A stretch of DNA of 64,000 bases from Saprospiraceae bacterium (GTDB lineage Bacteria; Bacteroidota; Bacteroidia; Chitinophagales; Saprospiraceae). Location of the stretch: assembly GCA_016714985.1 (NCBI GenBank), contig JADKBS010000029.1:23682-87681 (forward strand), in the 5' to 3' direction. Under the pieces are notes generated by a model. That model had not been told where the DNA came from and did not search any database. It saw only the letters and a list, made by a program, of their open reading frames with translations. The position numbers and the translations under genes are program-made. Each line of letters opens with the position of its first letter. Position 1 is the stretch's first letter. Below, piece by piece: positions 10,301 to 18,420 of this stretch.

Positions 10301-11419
10301 TTTGATGGACTTGGACTTGCCTTTGGCGTCCGTCACGGTGAGGGAATACTCGCCGGGGCCGAGGCCCTGCGGGTTGGTGCCCGTCACGCCGCCGTCCCAT
10401 TTATAGGTATAAGGCTCGGTGCCGCCGCTCACGGTCACTTTCAGCGAGGCGTCCTTGCTGTTTGCTCCGCAACTCAGTGGTTTGTCGAGCAGGCAGGTGA
10501 CGGCCATGGCGTCGGCTTTTTGTATCAGGTAAAGCCCCTTGTCGTTGGTGCCAATCCAGACGGCGTTCTCTGCGTCTATGGCCATGCAGGAAACGTCCTG
10601 GCTGGTGAACTCCTCCGCCGGCCCGAAGACGACGGCCTCCTCGGTGGCGGGGTCGTAGCGGGCGATGATTTGCGAAGCGACCCAAAGCAGGCCGTTGCCG
10701 TCCACGGCGATGTCCACGACCTCGCCCTCGGTCAGTTTGGCGTCAATGTCTATGGGTTCCCATTTTTCACGAGCGTCCACCTTCCAGAGGAGGTCGTCGC
10801 CCATGACCCAGGTGTTGGTGCCGCTCTGGGCAAATGCCTTGATGCTGAACAGTTTTTCCTCGGTTTTCCATTTGCCATCCTTGCCGAAGGTACAGCCCTC
10901 GGCAGTGCCTATCCAGAGGCGGCCCTGGGTGTCGAGGAAAAGGGTGTTGATGGACTCGGAACCACCTGGCGAGTGCCGCTTGATGAGTTGGAGCGTTGGC
11001 TGCGTGCGGAACTGGAACAGTCCCGACTTGCGGGTGCCTACCCAAAGCTGGCTGCCTTTTTCCTCGAAAATGGCGGCGCTGATGCGGTCTTGCTTGGAGC
11101 GGATGGCCTGACCGCCTTCCCCCATTTGGTTCAGCAGGTCTTCGAGTGGGAAGCGCAGGTCACGGTTGCCGGACGGGGTTTGCAGCAACGACCATTCGGC
11201 GGCCGCTATGTTCAGGTTGGTGGCCTGCTCCGGCGAATGCACCTGAAAGACCCCCTTGCGGTTGCCGACCCATTTGTTCTCCCCTTCGATATGGATATTG
11301 GTGACGGGGGTATAACGGTCAACAGACTTGGTGCGCACGACTTCCATCTGCACCACTTGGGCAATGGCCTGAACCCCAAAAAACAAAATCAAACAAGAAA
11401 TACTGAAAAACTTATTCAT
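7385..11419 (-). CDS. Giant cell-envelope protein: beta-propeller, SprB repeats, OmpA C-terminal domain
   Basis: The start is ATG 11419, which opens a signal peptide (MNKFFSISCLILFFGVQAIA, then Q); an upstream extension in the same frame is repetitive and unlikely to be translated. The product has 1344 residues. About 300 N-terminal residues contain propeller motifs of two-component-regulator type (LWVGTRKSGLF, RLWIGTAEG, AVWIGTNDKGLYL). About ten SprB/PKD-like repeats follow, each with Y-x-W or Y-K-W and a TVTD-type strand. The last 110 residues form an OmpA-like peptidoglycan-binding domain (YFQPDSTKM, VGGHTNG, LSTERAKNVAQYLV, GYGKRKPV). SprB repeats are known from gliding adhesins, whereas OmpA domains anchor to the wall in the periplasm. 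The protein may therefore link an envelope array to peptidoglycan, which is an inference. Confidence 0.85.
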   Translation of the reverse strand: MNKFFSISCLILFFGVQAIAQVVQMEVVRTKSVDRYTPVTNIHIEGENKWVGNRKGVFQVHSPEQATNLNIAAAEWSLLQTPSGNRDLRFPLEDLLNQMGEGGQAIRSKQDRISAAIFEEKGSQLWVGTRKSGLFQFRTQPTLQLIKRHSPGGSESINTLFLDTQGRLWIGTAEGCTFGKDGKWKTEEKLFSIKAFAQSGTNTWVMGDDLLWKVDAREKWEPIDIDAKLTEGEVVDIAVDGNGLLWVASQIIARYDPATEEAVVFGPAEEFTSQDVSCMAIDAENAVWIGTNDKGLYLIQKADAMAVTCLLDKPLSCGANSKDASLKVTVSGGTEPYTYKWDGGVTGTNPQGLGPGEYSLTVTDAKGKSKSIKFPILNPNFTASITQEKPAGEGGAPDGAASVTVNGGITPHTYKWDSGETTAKATKLAEGPHTVTVTDRAGCTATATLDIKRTVSKLNVVVSQTKAVGCAGAKDAALKAEVSGGKTPYQYQWNTPSLMVGANLTGLPAGSYSVTITDATGQMATGAFTVKDAEPVVASVKVDAPASTGNADGKATVTAKGGTGNYTYKWSTQETSALAVKLGEGTHSVTVTDGAGCTGVANINIVENVLPMKVTITLLAEIKCAGEKTARLRTDVDGGKKPYTYKWSASESASELEGGIPSGTYTVTATDSKGQTASTNIEIKEPKAITLAAKVDAPASTGNSDGKATAKATGGTGNLTYKWDNGETAATATKLAPGSHTVTATDANGCSATATVSITENILPLAVSISQEKEIKCAGEKTAALKAEASGGKGPFKFAWTGGGTSETAATLGAGSYDVTLTDATGTTATAKFSIKEPAAISVSTKVDAPASTGNSDGKATAKVSGGTGNLTYKWDNGETTATATKLGPGSHAVTATDANGCSATATVSITENILPLAVSISQEKDIKCAGEKTAALKAEATGGKGPFKFAWTGGGTSETAASLGAGSYDVTLTDATGATATAKFSIKEPAAISLTTKVDAPASTGNSDGKATAKASGGTGNLTYKWGNGETTATATKLGPGSHTVTATDANGCSATATVSISENILALEASISQEKDIKCAGDKTDLKVSINGGKGPYSIAWSSGSKSELATGIAAGSHTVTISDASGKSVTATKQVTEPKPVKANVIKIRPATTDKTSNGKATVDASGGSGSFTYKWDSGEAVLNAIALPAGQRSVTVTDGNGCTATASFEVKTRIIPELSANNLRSGETIKLEKIYFQPDSTKMEETSRPTLDELYEFLQENTGIVIEVGGHTNGIPSHEFCDKLSTERAKNVAQYLVDKGLPANRITYKGYGKRKPVANNETPEGRAKNQRVEMKVVRVE
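8199..9566 (-). repeat. Three 456-bp tandem units inside the SprB-repeat gene
   Basis: The same sequence phase recurs at 8199, 8655 and 9111, exactly 456 bp (152 codons) apart, each unit coding for two SprB-like domains. Copies are nearly identical in DNA, with motifs such as KVDAPASTGNSDGKAT and SISQEKDIKCAGEKT recurring. This points to recent duplication or gene conversion, and copy number could vary or be mis-assembled. Confidence 0.85.
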
Positions 11420-11812
11420 CGGCGGATTGATGCTGGTTGGTTGTTGGCTTTTGGCTGTTGGCCATTGGCTTTTTGCCATTGGCCAACGGCCACATAAGAC
11501 GTAGAAACGAAAGATAAATTTCTTTTCGGGGTGCAAAGTTTAGGTTATTTTGAGAAACGGGCCGATTTCGATGGAAATCCGTATTACTGGGCTTGTTTTT
11601 TTGTAGGCGGGCTTGGCTAAAAATTTGACAAAACCACGCTTCTATGGAAAACTAAAAAATTGATTATCAACTATTTAGTTTTTTATTTTAAAAATAAAAC
11701 GCTTGTACAAATGCCCAATAATGTCCATCTTCATCAACAAGGGCCGGTACATTTTTGCAGTGTAAAAGTCTGTTCGAGGTTAAATCCTTCATCCAAAAAC
11801 AAATCTTGGCTT

Positions 11813-12493
11813 ATGAAACCTGCAATCAATGTTGATGTATTGCGCCATTTCCCGCTCTTCGAGGGATTGTCGGAAGAAACTTTTACGAGGCTCGAAACGA
11901 TGGCGGAGCACCATACCAAGGGCAAGCATGTACAGTTGTACGAGGCTGGCGAGGCTTCCGACCGGGTTTTCTTCCTGCTAAAGGGCACCGTGAAGACCTG
12001 CACCCTTTCGCACGACGGCAGGGAGGTCATCAAGACAATACTGCACCCACTGGCCATGTTCGGCGAGCTTGGCCTCGTGGGCGAGCAGCACCGCCACGAG
12101 TCGGCCTTCACGATGAACGAGGACGTGTCCTACATCACCATCTCCATCGCCAATTTCAAGGTGCTGATGCGCTCCAACCACCACCTCTGCATGAATGTGC
12201 TGAGCCTCATCGGCAGCCGCCTGCTCGTGGCCGAGAACAAACTGGAAGCGCTCATCTTCAAGGACGCCCGCTCCCGCATCATTGACTTCCTAAAGGACAG
12301 CGCCAACCAACGGGGCCGCCGGGTGGGCTACGAGACCCTCTTCAAGCACAGCCTCACCCAACAGGACATCGCCAACCTGACCGGCACCTCCCGCCAGACC
12401 GTGACTTCCGTGCTGAACGACCTGCGCAAGGAGAACCTGATTTATTTTAACCGGAACACGATTTTGATTAGGGATATGGGGAAGTTGAGTTAG
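11813..12493 (+). CDS. Crp/Fnr-family transcription regulator
   Basis: The start is ATG 11813 (MKPAINVDVLRHFPLFEGLS), giving 226 residues; the open upstream extension lacks family similarity. Residues 20-130 form the cyclic-nucleotide-binding-like beta roll (YEAGEASDRVFFLLKGTVKT, then FGELGLVGEQ). Residues 170-215 carry the HTH_Crp motif (LTQQDIANLTGTSRQTVTSV). No Cys ligand cluster for iron-sulphur sensing is seen, so it is more Crp-like than Fnr-like; the ligand is unknown. It is divergent from the SprB/OmpA gene and could control it, which is an inference from position only. A strong terminator follows. Confidence 0.9.
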   Translation: MKPAINVDVLRHFPLFEGLSEETFTRLETMAEHHTKGKHVQLYEAGEASDRVFFLLKGTVKTCTLSHDGREVIKTILHPLAMFGELGLVGEQHRHESAFTMNEDVSYITISIANFKVLMRSNHHLCMNVLSLIGSRLLVAENKLEALIFKDARSRIIDFLKDSANQRGRRVGYETLFKHSLTQQDIANLTGTSRQTVTSVLNDLRKENLIYFNRNTILIRDMGKLS

Positions 12494-12519
12494 GGGGGGA
12501 GGATACAAGGAATGAAGGG

Positions 12520-12559
12520 AAAGCTGCACATCCGGGGAGGGTGTGCAGCTTTGTTTTTT
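12520..12559 (+). terminator. Rho-independent terminator of the Crp-type gene
   Basis: An 11-bp stem, AAAGCTGCACA (12520-12530) and TGTGCAGCTTT (12542-12552), is followed by GTTTTTT, 27 bases after the stop codon. Confidence 0.9.
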
Positions 12560-12599
12560 GGATGCTGGGCCGTACTCAAACAGTTATTAATTTCGCCCC

Positions 12600-12935
12600 A
12601 TGTTACCCGTTTACAAAGCCATATCCGTTGACCAGGAAGCCATCAGCAGAGGCTCGACGAAGCCGTGCATCATGATGGTGGCGGACAGTAATGGCAAAAT
12701 AGTCGGCGACTATGTCGTAAAGGTTTTCAAGCCAACCAATTTTGAACAAAGCCAGCCGACCAACAAGGAAGTTTATGGGAATTCACTCGCAAGGGCATTC
12801 GATTTGGCAGTATCTGTTGTTTTCCCCGCATTCCATGCAGTGGCAGCGTCACCTCCGTGCCTCCGGCGACGCTGCCACTGCTTTTTGCCAACCCGCCCAC
12901 ACCCGCAAGAAATCCCGCCCAGTGCAATGGAGTGA
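12600..12935 (+). pseudogene. Truncated HipA-like kinase N-terminus
   Basis: The first 70 residues from ATG 12600 look like the start of a HipA_2/HipA-like kinase: RGSTKPCIMMVADSNGKIVG is a plausible glycine-containing ATP-binding segment, DYVVKVFKP holds the candidate lysine, and NKEVYGNSLARAFDL matches the helix after it. After about 12806 the frame changes into Pro- and His-rich sequence with no family features and stops at 12935. The catalytic part is missing, so this is a remnant. It suggests a former toxin-antitoxin or phage-defence gene beside the Fic gene. Confidence 0.5.
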
Positions 12936-13440
12936 AAAACGGATGCCCAACACAAACCCAAGCGGTTGCCGCAGCCAGTCCTGCAAGCCTGCTCGTGCCT
13001 CCCTTGCTAGCAGTCCAGACAGCCGCAGCCGCCTCGCAGTAGGAGCAGCACCGCCGTTTCACTCACATGGTTTCGTTTCACTTCGGTGCTGCCCCTGCTT
13101 TTCTGCCCTGCTTCTGCCAACGCAACCGTTTCCCCGACTTGGTTATCCCGCCCGTTTGAAGATGACCTTCTCCACCCCCACCCACCCATTTCAGCGGTGT
13201 GAAAAACAGCCCCAAAGCCCACAAGCCAAAGCGCCCGATGCAAGCTCAGGCTTCCCGCTTCGCAGGTAAGCCTCAGCCAGCATCCGGCGCCCCGCAGCAG
13301 GAGTAGCCGCAGTCATTTCACTTCGCATGGCTGCGTTCATGGCTGTGGCTACCCCTGCTTTTAGTCCGCCCACAGCAAAGACTGGCTGTTTTTCACGGCG
13401 TAGTTTGCCCCCGGCCGACCCACTAAAATCATTTAGATTT
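12811..13440. other. GC-rich noncoding block of repeated hairpin modules
   Basis: No gene is convincing here. Three hairpins have similar 3' tails: GTGGCAGCGTC/GACGCTGCCAC (12840-12878) then TGCTTTTTGCC; GGAGCAGCACCG with CGGTGCTGCCCC (about 13043-13095) then TGCTTTTCTGCC; and GGAGTAGCCGCAG with CTGTGGCTACCCC (about 13300-13355) then TGCTTTTAGTCCGCCC. A GTGAAAAAC motif occurs at about 12933 and 13198 and in reverse near 13390. The block begins where the HipA-like gene is cut. It could be degenerate integron-like attC sites or another structured mobile repeat; no integrase is present. Confidence 0.5.
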
Positions 13441-13490
13441 AGCGTTTTGCTTATGGCTGAGTCGCCTTAAATGGGATAGGTGGTTTTTCT

Positions 13491-13578
13491 TACTGGAAAA
13501 TATTCATCACAAAATATAGTTTTACTGGAAAATATTCGCCAATTTTGACCCAAACCACCCTGCTAATGGAAAATATTC
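13491..13578 (+). promoter_or_regulatory. Three 15-bp direct repeats at the Fic gene start (possible operator)
   Basis: TACTGGAAAATATTC occurs at 13491-13505 and 13523-13537, and TAATGGAAAATATTC at 13564-13578, where it includes the ATG. The N-terminal winged-helix domain of the gene product is the obvious candidate binder, suggesting autoregulation. Confidence 0.6.
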
Positions 13579-15047
13579 TACCCATACACCTTCAGGAAAT
13601 CATCTTTTCATCGAGCGACAAATTGGTAAGCAAGCAGCTTTCCAAACTGGAAAAGGCAGGCAAAATCAGGAAGATTGCCGCCCGTATCTACACACCCAAT
13701 TTCACCGACAGCCCGGAGACGCTGGTTCGGCGTAACCTGTTCACGATACTTGGCAGGTTGTACCCGGGTGCAGTGCTGAGCCATCGCTCGGCGCTTGAGT
13801 TTCAGCCCACAACCGCTGGCCATGTTTTCCTCACCTACACGTACACCAAGAAGATACTCCTGCCGGGCATCACGCTGCGATTCATGCAGGGGCATGGGCG
13901 CATCGAGGGAGACAACCCGTTGTCTGGAGAACTCTATGCCTCGCAACTGGAAAGAGCGCTGCTGGAAAACCTGCAGCCATCCCGGCAGTCCGGCCCTGAA
14001 TCTAAAACTTGCCCCCTGTCTGAGGTGGAAAACCGATTGGAGCAAGTCGCCCGCACCCGTGGCGAAAACGGGCTGAATGAACTGCGGGACAAGGCAAGGG
14101 GAATTGCCCTGCAATTGGGCATGGAAGCTGAGTTTGAAAAGCTGAACAAGCTAATTGGGGCAATGCTGGCCTCCCGTCCCTCGAACCTCCTTTCTTCACC
14201 GCTGGCAATGGCGAGGGCGTTTGGCAATCCCTACGACCCTGCCCGAATGGAGTTGTTTGAAAAACTCTTCGTGGCGCTGAAGCAACAGGAGTTCCCAGAC
14301 CTGCCCGAGCGCAACACCTCCGACCGTTCCTTTCGGAACTTCGCCTTTTTCGAAGCCTATTTTTCCAACTACATAGAAGGCACCGAGTTCGAACTGGAGG
14401 ATGCCATGCACATCATTGAAACCAACCTGCCCATGCCTGCCCGCAGCGAGGACTCGCACGATGTGCTCGGTACTTACAAATTGGTGAGCAGCCGAGAGGA
14501 AATGCGGACTGTTCCCGAAACTCCTACCGCCCTCCTCGACATCCTGCTTTATCGCCACAAGCTATTGTTAAGCGCCAGGTCATCGAAGAACCCCGGTCAG
14601 TTCAAGGACAAGAACAACAGAGCAGGCGACTCCTTTTTCGTTGACCACCTACTGGTAAAAGGTACGCTCATAAAGGGCTTCGATTACTATCAGGCATTGA
14701 CCCATCCGTTTCCCAAGGCAGCTTATATGATGTTCCTCATCAGTGAAGTACACCCCTTCCTCGACGGCAATGGCCGCATGGCCAGGGTGATGATGAACGC
14801 CGAACTGGTCAAACAGGGTCAGTCCAAAATTATCATCCCCACCGTTTATCGTGATGACTATATGGTCGCTCTTCGCCGCCTGACCCGCCAGCACGACCCC
14901 GCTGCCTACCTCCGGATGCTGCAACGGGCGCACGAGTTCAGCGCCACCATCATTGGCGAGGATATGGATTCGATGAAAATCCTCTTGGAGAAAAGCAATG
15001 CGTTCAAGGCACATGACGAGGCAACGTTGAAGATAATGGCGGTGTGA
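13566..15047 (+). CDS. Fic-family AMP-transferase with N-terminal AbiEi-like winged-helix domain
   Basis: From ATG 13566 the product has 493 residues. Residues 1-110 resemble the AbiEi-type antitoxin/regulator domain (SSSDKLVSKQLSKLEKAGKI, a winged helix, then ARIYTP and LSHRSALEF). Residues 250-470 form the Fic domain. The catalytic motif HPFLDGNGRMAR (396-407) is complete, with His396 as the general base. The inhibitory motif SNYIEG (267-272) matches [S/T]xxxE[G/N] in the N-terminal position, so the enzyme should be self-inhibited. Fic enzymes usually transfer AMP from ATP to hydroxyl side chains. The fused DNA-binding domain and the operator-like repeats suggest an autoregulated single-gene toxin-antitoxin or defence module. 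Neighbours are remnants of other accessory genes. Confidence 0.85.
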   Translation: MENILPIHLQEIIFSSSDKLVSKQLSKLEKAGKIRKIAARIYTPNFTDSPETLVRRNLFTILGRLYPGAVLSHRSALEFQPTTAGHVFLTYTYTKKILLPGITLRFMQGHGRIEGDNPLSGELYASQLERALLENLQPSRQSGPESKTCPLSEVENRLEQVARTRGENGLNELRDKARGIALQLGMEAEFEKLNKLIGAMLASRPSNLLSSPLAMARAFGNPYDPARMELFEKLFVALKQQEFPDLPERNTSDRSFRNFAFFEAYFSNYIEGTEFELEDAMHIIETNLPMPARSEDSHDVLGTYKLVSSREEMRTVPETPTALLDILLYRHKLLLSARSSKNPGQFKDKNNRAGDSFFVDHLLVKGTLIKGFDYYQALTHPFPKAAYMMFLISEVHPFLDGNGRMARVMMNAELVKQGQSKIIIPTVYRDDYMVALRRLTRQHDPAAYLRMLQRAHEFSATIIGEDMDSMKILLEKSNAFKAHDEATLKIMAV

Positions 15048-15171
15048 TTGCCTTCCCATCAAGAGTGGAAAAAGAGTAGAAATTATAATTTCTGGAATTA
15101 ACCGCTGAAAATTTGAATAATATCAGCGGTTAATGCCATTTTAAGATACCCTTGCACTGATTTGCCTACTT

Positions 15172-15363
15172 AAAATCAGCGCCAAGAAAGGAAGGAAAGA
15201 AGAACTTGCCGTTTTGCGGTCATTGGAAAATACGGACAAACCTGCTTTTGTGGCGGTTTATGGTCGTCGTAGGATTGGCAAAACCTACCTTATACGCCAT
15301 GCATTTGAAGGGAAGTTCACGTTTCACCTGACCGGAATCGCCAACGAAGCACTACCCGTATGA
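15172..15363 (+). pseudogene. Remnant of a P-loop ATPase (DUF234/ATPase_2 type)
   Basis: The 63 readable codons before a TGA show the family start: KISAKKGRKEELAVLRSLEN, then FVAVYGRRRIGKTYLIR, a Walker A region in the form typical of archaeal-type AAA ATPases. Then comes FTFHLTG. There is no start codon in frame and everything after about residue 64 is missing, so it is a decayed fragment typical of accessory islands. Confidence 0.7.
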
Positions 15364-15435
15364 TTGGGAAATTTCTATAGGGGCTTGGTGCAGAATGAAT
15401 TGACGATGGATGCCTTGTTTTGAGTTATGCTGCAA

Positions 15436-15472
15436 AAACAAAAAAGCCCCACAAGCGTGAACTTGCGAGGCT
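15436..15472 (-). terminator. Terminator after tRNA-Asp
   Basis: Read on the minus strand, a 12-bp stem with two G-T pairs (AAGCCTCGCAAG and CTTGTGGGGCTT) is followed by TTTTGTTTTT, 18 bases past the tRNA. Confidence 0.8.
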
Positions 15473-15489
15473 TTCTTGATTTCTTGCTG

Positions 15490-15563
15490 CGGACCGGACG
15501 GGACTCGAACCCGCGACCCCCTGCGTGACAGGCAGGTATTCTAACCAACTGAACTACCGATCC
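15490..15563 (-). tRNA. tRNA-Asp (anticodon GTC)
   Basis: The cloverleaf is complete on the minus strand: acceptor GGATCGG pairs with CCGGTCC (one T-G), the D arm contains GTTCAGTTGGTTAGAAT, the anticodon stem-loop is CCTGCCTGTCACGCAGG with anticodon GTC, and the T arm contains GGTTCGAGTCC. The 3' CCA is not encoded. Confidence 0.95.
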
Positions 15564-15589
15564 TTTCTGCTTTTCTTCAAAAGCGGTCG

Positions 15590-15620
15590 CAAAGGTATAA
15601 CATGTTTTTTCACCATGCAA
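15590..15620 (-). promoter_or_regulatory. Promoter of tRNA-Asp
   Basis: On the minus strand TACCTTTG (15590-15597) matches the Bacteroidota -7 consensus TAnnTTTG exactly, and TTG at 15618-15620 lies at the expected -33 spacing (20 bases). Confidence 0.8.
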
Positions 15621-15680
15621 CCCTTGTGGAAAAAAATCAAAAAAAATATTCCCATTGCACGGCACTGCGAAGGGGTTTGC

Positions 15681-15688
15681 TAACTTTG
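15681..15688 (+). promoter_or_regulatory. -7 box of the accA promoter
   Basis: TAACTTTG matches TAnnTTTG exactly, 78 bases before the accA ATG. A TTG at 15655-15657 is a possible -33 element with slightly long spacing. Confidence 0.7.
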
Positions 15689-15765
15689 TAACCCTTTTCA
15701 AAACGAGGATGCTGTTGTTCCGGTTCCGCGACCGACTACAAAAAGCAAACGCAAACACTTGATTC

Positions 15766-16755
15766 ATGGTCTTTTTGGATTTTGAGAAGCCGCTGGAAAG
15801 CCTGTTCGAGCAGTTGGACAAAATCAGGCAGGTGGGCGAAGAGGGCGACCTCGACGTTTCTCCGATGATAGAGGAACTGGAGGCCAAGATCAGCGCAAAG
15901 CGAAAGGAAATCTACGACAACCTCACCGCTTGGCAGCGGGTGCAGCTATCCCGCCACCCGGAGCGCCCTTATACCCTCTTCTACATAGAGCAGATTTGCA
16001 AGAACTTCGTGGAACTGCACGGCGACCGCTGCTTTGGCGACGACAAGGCCATCGTGGGCGGCCTCGCCGAGATTGACGGCCAAACGGTGATGATCATGGG
16101 CCAGCAAAAGGGCACCAACACCAAGATGCGCCAGTACCGCAACTTCGGCATGGCCAACCCCGAGGGCTACCGCAAGGCACTGCGCCTGATGAAAATGGCC
16201 GAGCGGTTCGGGTTCCCCGTCGTTACGCTGATTGACACCCCAGGCGCATTTCCCGGCATCGAGGCGGAGGAGCGTGGGCAGGCCGAGGCCATCGCCCGCA
16301 ACCTGTTCGAAATGGCCAAGCTGGAGGTGCCCATCGTCTGCGTCATCATCGGCGAGGGTGCATCGGGCGGGGCCATCGGCATAGGGCTGGGCGATAAGGT
16401 GTTTATGCTAGAAAACACCTGGTACTCCGTCATATCTCCCGAAAGCTGCTCCTCCATTTTGTGGCGCAGTTGGGACTACAAAGAACAGGCAGCCGAAGCT
16501 CTCAAGCTCACCGCCAACGACATGCTGTCCTTTGGCCTGATTGACGGCATCATACAAGAGCCACTCGGCGGGGCGCACTCGCAGCCGGAGGAGATGGCCG
16601 TCATCCTGAAAAACGAGGTTTTGAAGGCCCTTGCAGAATTGACAAAACTCACACCCGATGAGCTGGTAGCCGCTCGCATCAACAAGTATAGTTCCATGGG
16701 CGTTTACGAAACTGTTTCAGAAACTGCGGAAGTGGAAGCTGGGAAGGAAGGGTGA
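15766..16755 (+). CDS. accA: Acetyl-CoA carboxylase carboxyltransferase subunit alpha
   Basis: The 329-residue product is full length for AccA (about 315-325). It moves the carboxyl group from carboxybiotin to acetyl-CoA, giving malonyl-CoA for fatty acid synthesis, together with AccD in the cytosol. The family N-terminal helix ([15 protein letters not shown]), [46 protein letters not shown] and the oxyanion-loop region [12 protein letters not shown] are all present. The frame is intact. A TAnnTTTG promoter box lies upstream; accD is not in this window. Confidence 0.97.
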   Translation: MVFLDFEKPLESLFEQLDKIRQVGEEGDLDVSPMIEELEAKISAKRKEIYDNLTAWQRVQLSRHPERPYTLFYIEQICKNFVELHGDRCFGDDKAIVGGLAEIDGQTVMIMGQQKGTNTKMRQYRNFGMANPEGYRKALRLMKMAERFGFPVVTLIDTPGAFPGIEAEERGQAEAIARNLFEMAKLEVPIVCVIIGEGASGGAIGIGLGDKVFMLENTWYSVISPESCSSILWRSWDYKEQAAEALKLTANDMLSFGLIDGIIQEPLGGAHSQPEEMAVILKNEVLKALAELTKLTPDELVAARINKYSSMGVYETVSETAEVEAGKEG

Positions 16756-16875
16756 GGTATGGAGGTATGGTGAAGTGCTGATTGGCGTTACTCATCATTC
16801 CACCATTCATCATTTATCATTCCAACATTCATCATTCAAAACCATTTTTGCTCCGCAACAAAAAACGCCTGCACC

Positions 16876-17427
16876 ATGCAGCTAATAGAACAAATACGAA
16901 TCCGTTTCCATCAAAAAAATTTGGAGAAGGATCTGCCAAAACAGCAGCCAAAAAGGGCTTCCATGTACCTCGACAATGCGGCTTCGGTCGGTATCTTGTT
17001 CGACGGCACTGAGCCGGAAGAGCGGGAGGCCGTGCTCAATTATGCCGAGCAATTGCGCAAGCAAGGCAAAAAAGTGAAGGTGCTCGCTTTTTTCAACAAC
17101 AAGCTCAAGGGCGAGCAGTTTGCCTATCCGGCCTTCAACCGCCTGCAAATGGACTGGACCCTGCGACCCAACAGTCGGGAGGCTGTCGAGTTCAAGGAAC
17201 AGGCCTTCGACCTATTGCTCAACCTCACCAAAAAGACCGTGCTGCCATTGGATTACTTAGCCGCCCTTTCCAAGGCCAAGTTCCGGGTGGGCCCGTTCAC
17301 CGAGAAGACTTATTGCTACGACCTGATGATTGACACCTCCGGCCAAACGGACCTGAAGGCGTTCCTTCAGCAGGTGGTATTTTATATGAAAAAGTTGCGA
17401 CCAGCTTATGAACCAGCAGCAGTTTAG
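16876..17427 (+). CDS. DUF6913-family protein
   Basis: The 183-residue soluble protein matches the Bacteroidota DUF6913 family, which often sits directly before dapA. Visible features are PKRASMYLDNAASVGILFDGT near residues 25-45, a Rossmann-like strand (KKVKVLAFFNNK), and the C-terminal motif CYDLMIDTSGQTDLKAFLQQ. Its biochemical role is unknown to me. It overlaps dapA by 20 bases, so the two are probably co-translated and perhaps functionally linked to lysine or cell-wall precursor synthesis. Confidence 0.8.
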   Translation: MQLIEQIRIRFHQKNLEKDLPKQQPKRASMYLDNAASVGILFDGTEPEEREAVLNYAEQLRKQGKKVKVLAFFNNKLKGEQFAYPAFNRLQMDWTLRPNSREAVEFKEQAFDLLLNLTKKTVLPLDYLAALSKAKFRVGPFTEKTYCYDLMIDTSGQTDLKAFLQQVVFYMKKLRPAYEPAAV

Positions 17428-18318
17428 CGGCACGGGCGTGGCGCTAGTCACGCCGTACAGGAAGGGGAAAGTGGATTTCGAGGCCCTTGAGCGTGTCATC
17501 GAGCACGTCATCAAGGGCGGGGTGGACTTCATCGTGTCGCTTGGCTCCACGGGCGAGTCGGTGATGCTGACGACGGCTGAATGCAAGGAGGTGTTCAAGC
17601 TTACCTTTGAAAAAGTCAATGGCAGGGTGCCCATTGTTGGAGGTCTTTTTGGGTCAAACAGCACAACGCACCTGCTGGAACGGTTGAAGGTTTACGACGA
17701 CGTGCTCGGCGGCTTTTCGGCCATCATGTCGAGCAGCCCCAGTTATGTGAAGCCCACGCAGGAAGGCATTTATCAACATTATATGGCCTTGGAGGCTGCC
17801 TCCCCGCTGCCCATCATCATCTACAACGTACCGGGCCGTACTGCCTCCAACGTGACTGCCGACACCACGCTGCGGCTCGCCAAAGCCAGCAAAAAGTTCA
17901 TTGCCGTTAAGGAGGCCAGTGGCCTGATTGACCAAGCCTGCTCCATCATAAAGCACCGACCAGAGGGCTTCCTCGTGCTCAGTGGCGACGATGCGCTCAC
18001 ATTGCCGCTCATCGCTTGTGGCGCCAATGGCGTCATCTCCGTCATCGCCAATGCCCTGCCAGCGCAGTTCAGCGGCATGGTGCGGGCAGCCTTAGTGGCG
18101 ACTTCGACACGGCCCGCCGCCTCCACCTCGACCTTCACGACATCCACCCGCTGCTCTACGTGGACGGCAACCCTGCCGGTATCAAAGCCGTGCTGAAAAT
18201 CATGGGGATATGCAGTGGCGAGGTGCGCTCGCCGCTCGTGCCAGTACGGGAGAGCACTTATGATAGATTGAAGGTGGAATTGGAGAAATTGTATGCGGGT
18301 TCGGCAGTGGCAGGTTAA
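17408..18318 (+). CDS. dapA: 4-hydroxy-tetrahydrodipicolinate synthase (apparent 1-base deletion)
   Basis: It condenses pyruvate with aspartate semialdehyde in the lysine/diaminopimelate pathway. Key sites are visible: SLGSTGES (substrate loop), YNVPGRT (Tyr of the proton relay) and FIAVKEASG (Schiff-base Lys), then LSGDDALTLP. At 18092-18094 the sequence reads TTAGTGG where TTAAGTGG would keep frame. After restoring one A the protein continues as SGDFDTARRLHLDLHDIHPLL and ends at 18318, about 303 residues, the usual length. As the gene is normally essential and only one base is missing, a sequencing deletion is likely. Confidence 0.9.
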
Positions 18319-18420
18319 ATGGATGCCTTACGGGCTGGCTTGTCGGCAGTTACAAGATTAGCCTAGGCGGTTTCCCGAAGATGCTATTATTACGACAAGG
18401 GAACAATTTCCCAATTCCCA

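Noticed and set aside
7385..11419. Start at 11536 for the propeller-SprB-OmpA gene
   Set aside because: The extra 39 residues are encoded by a repetitive intergenic sequence, and the ATG at 11419 opens directly into a signal peptide.
12742..13269. 175-codon plus-strand frame in the hairpin block
   Set aside because: It crosses all hairpins, is Pro/Ser/Arg-rich without any domain, and begins inside the truncated HipA-like gene.
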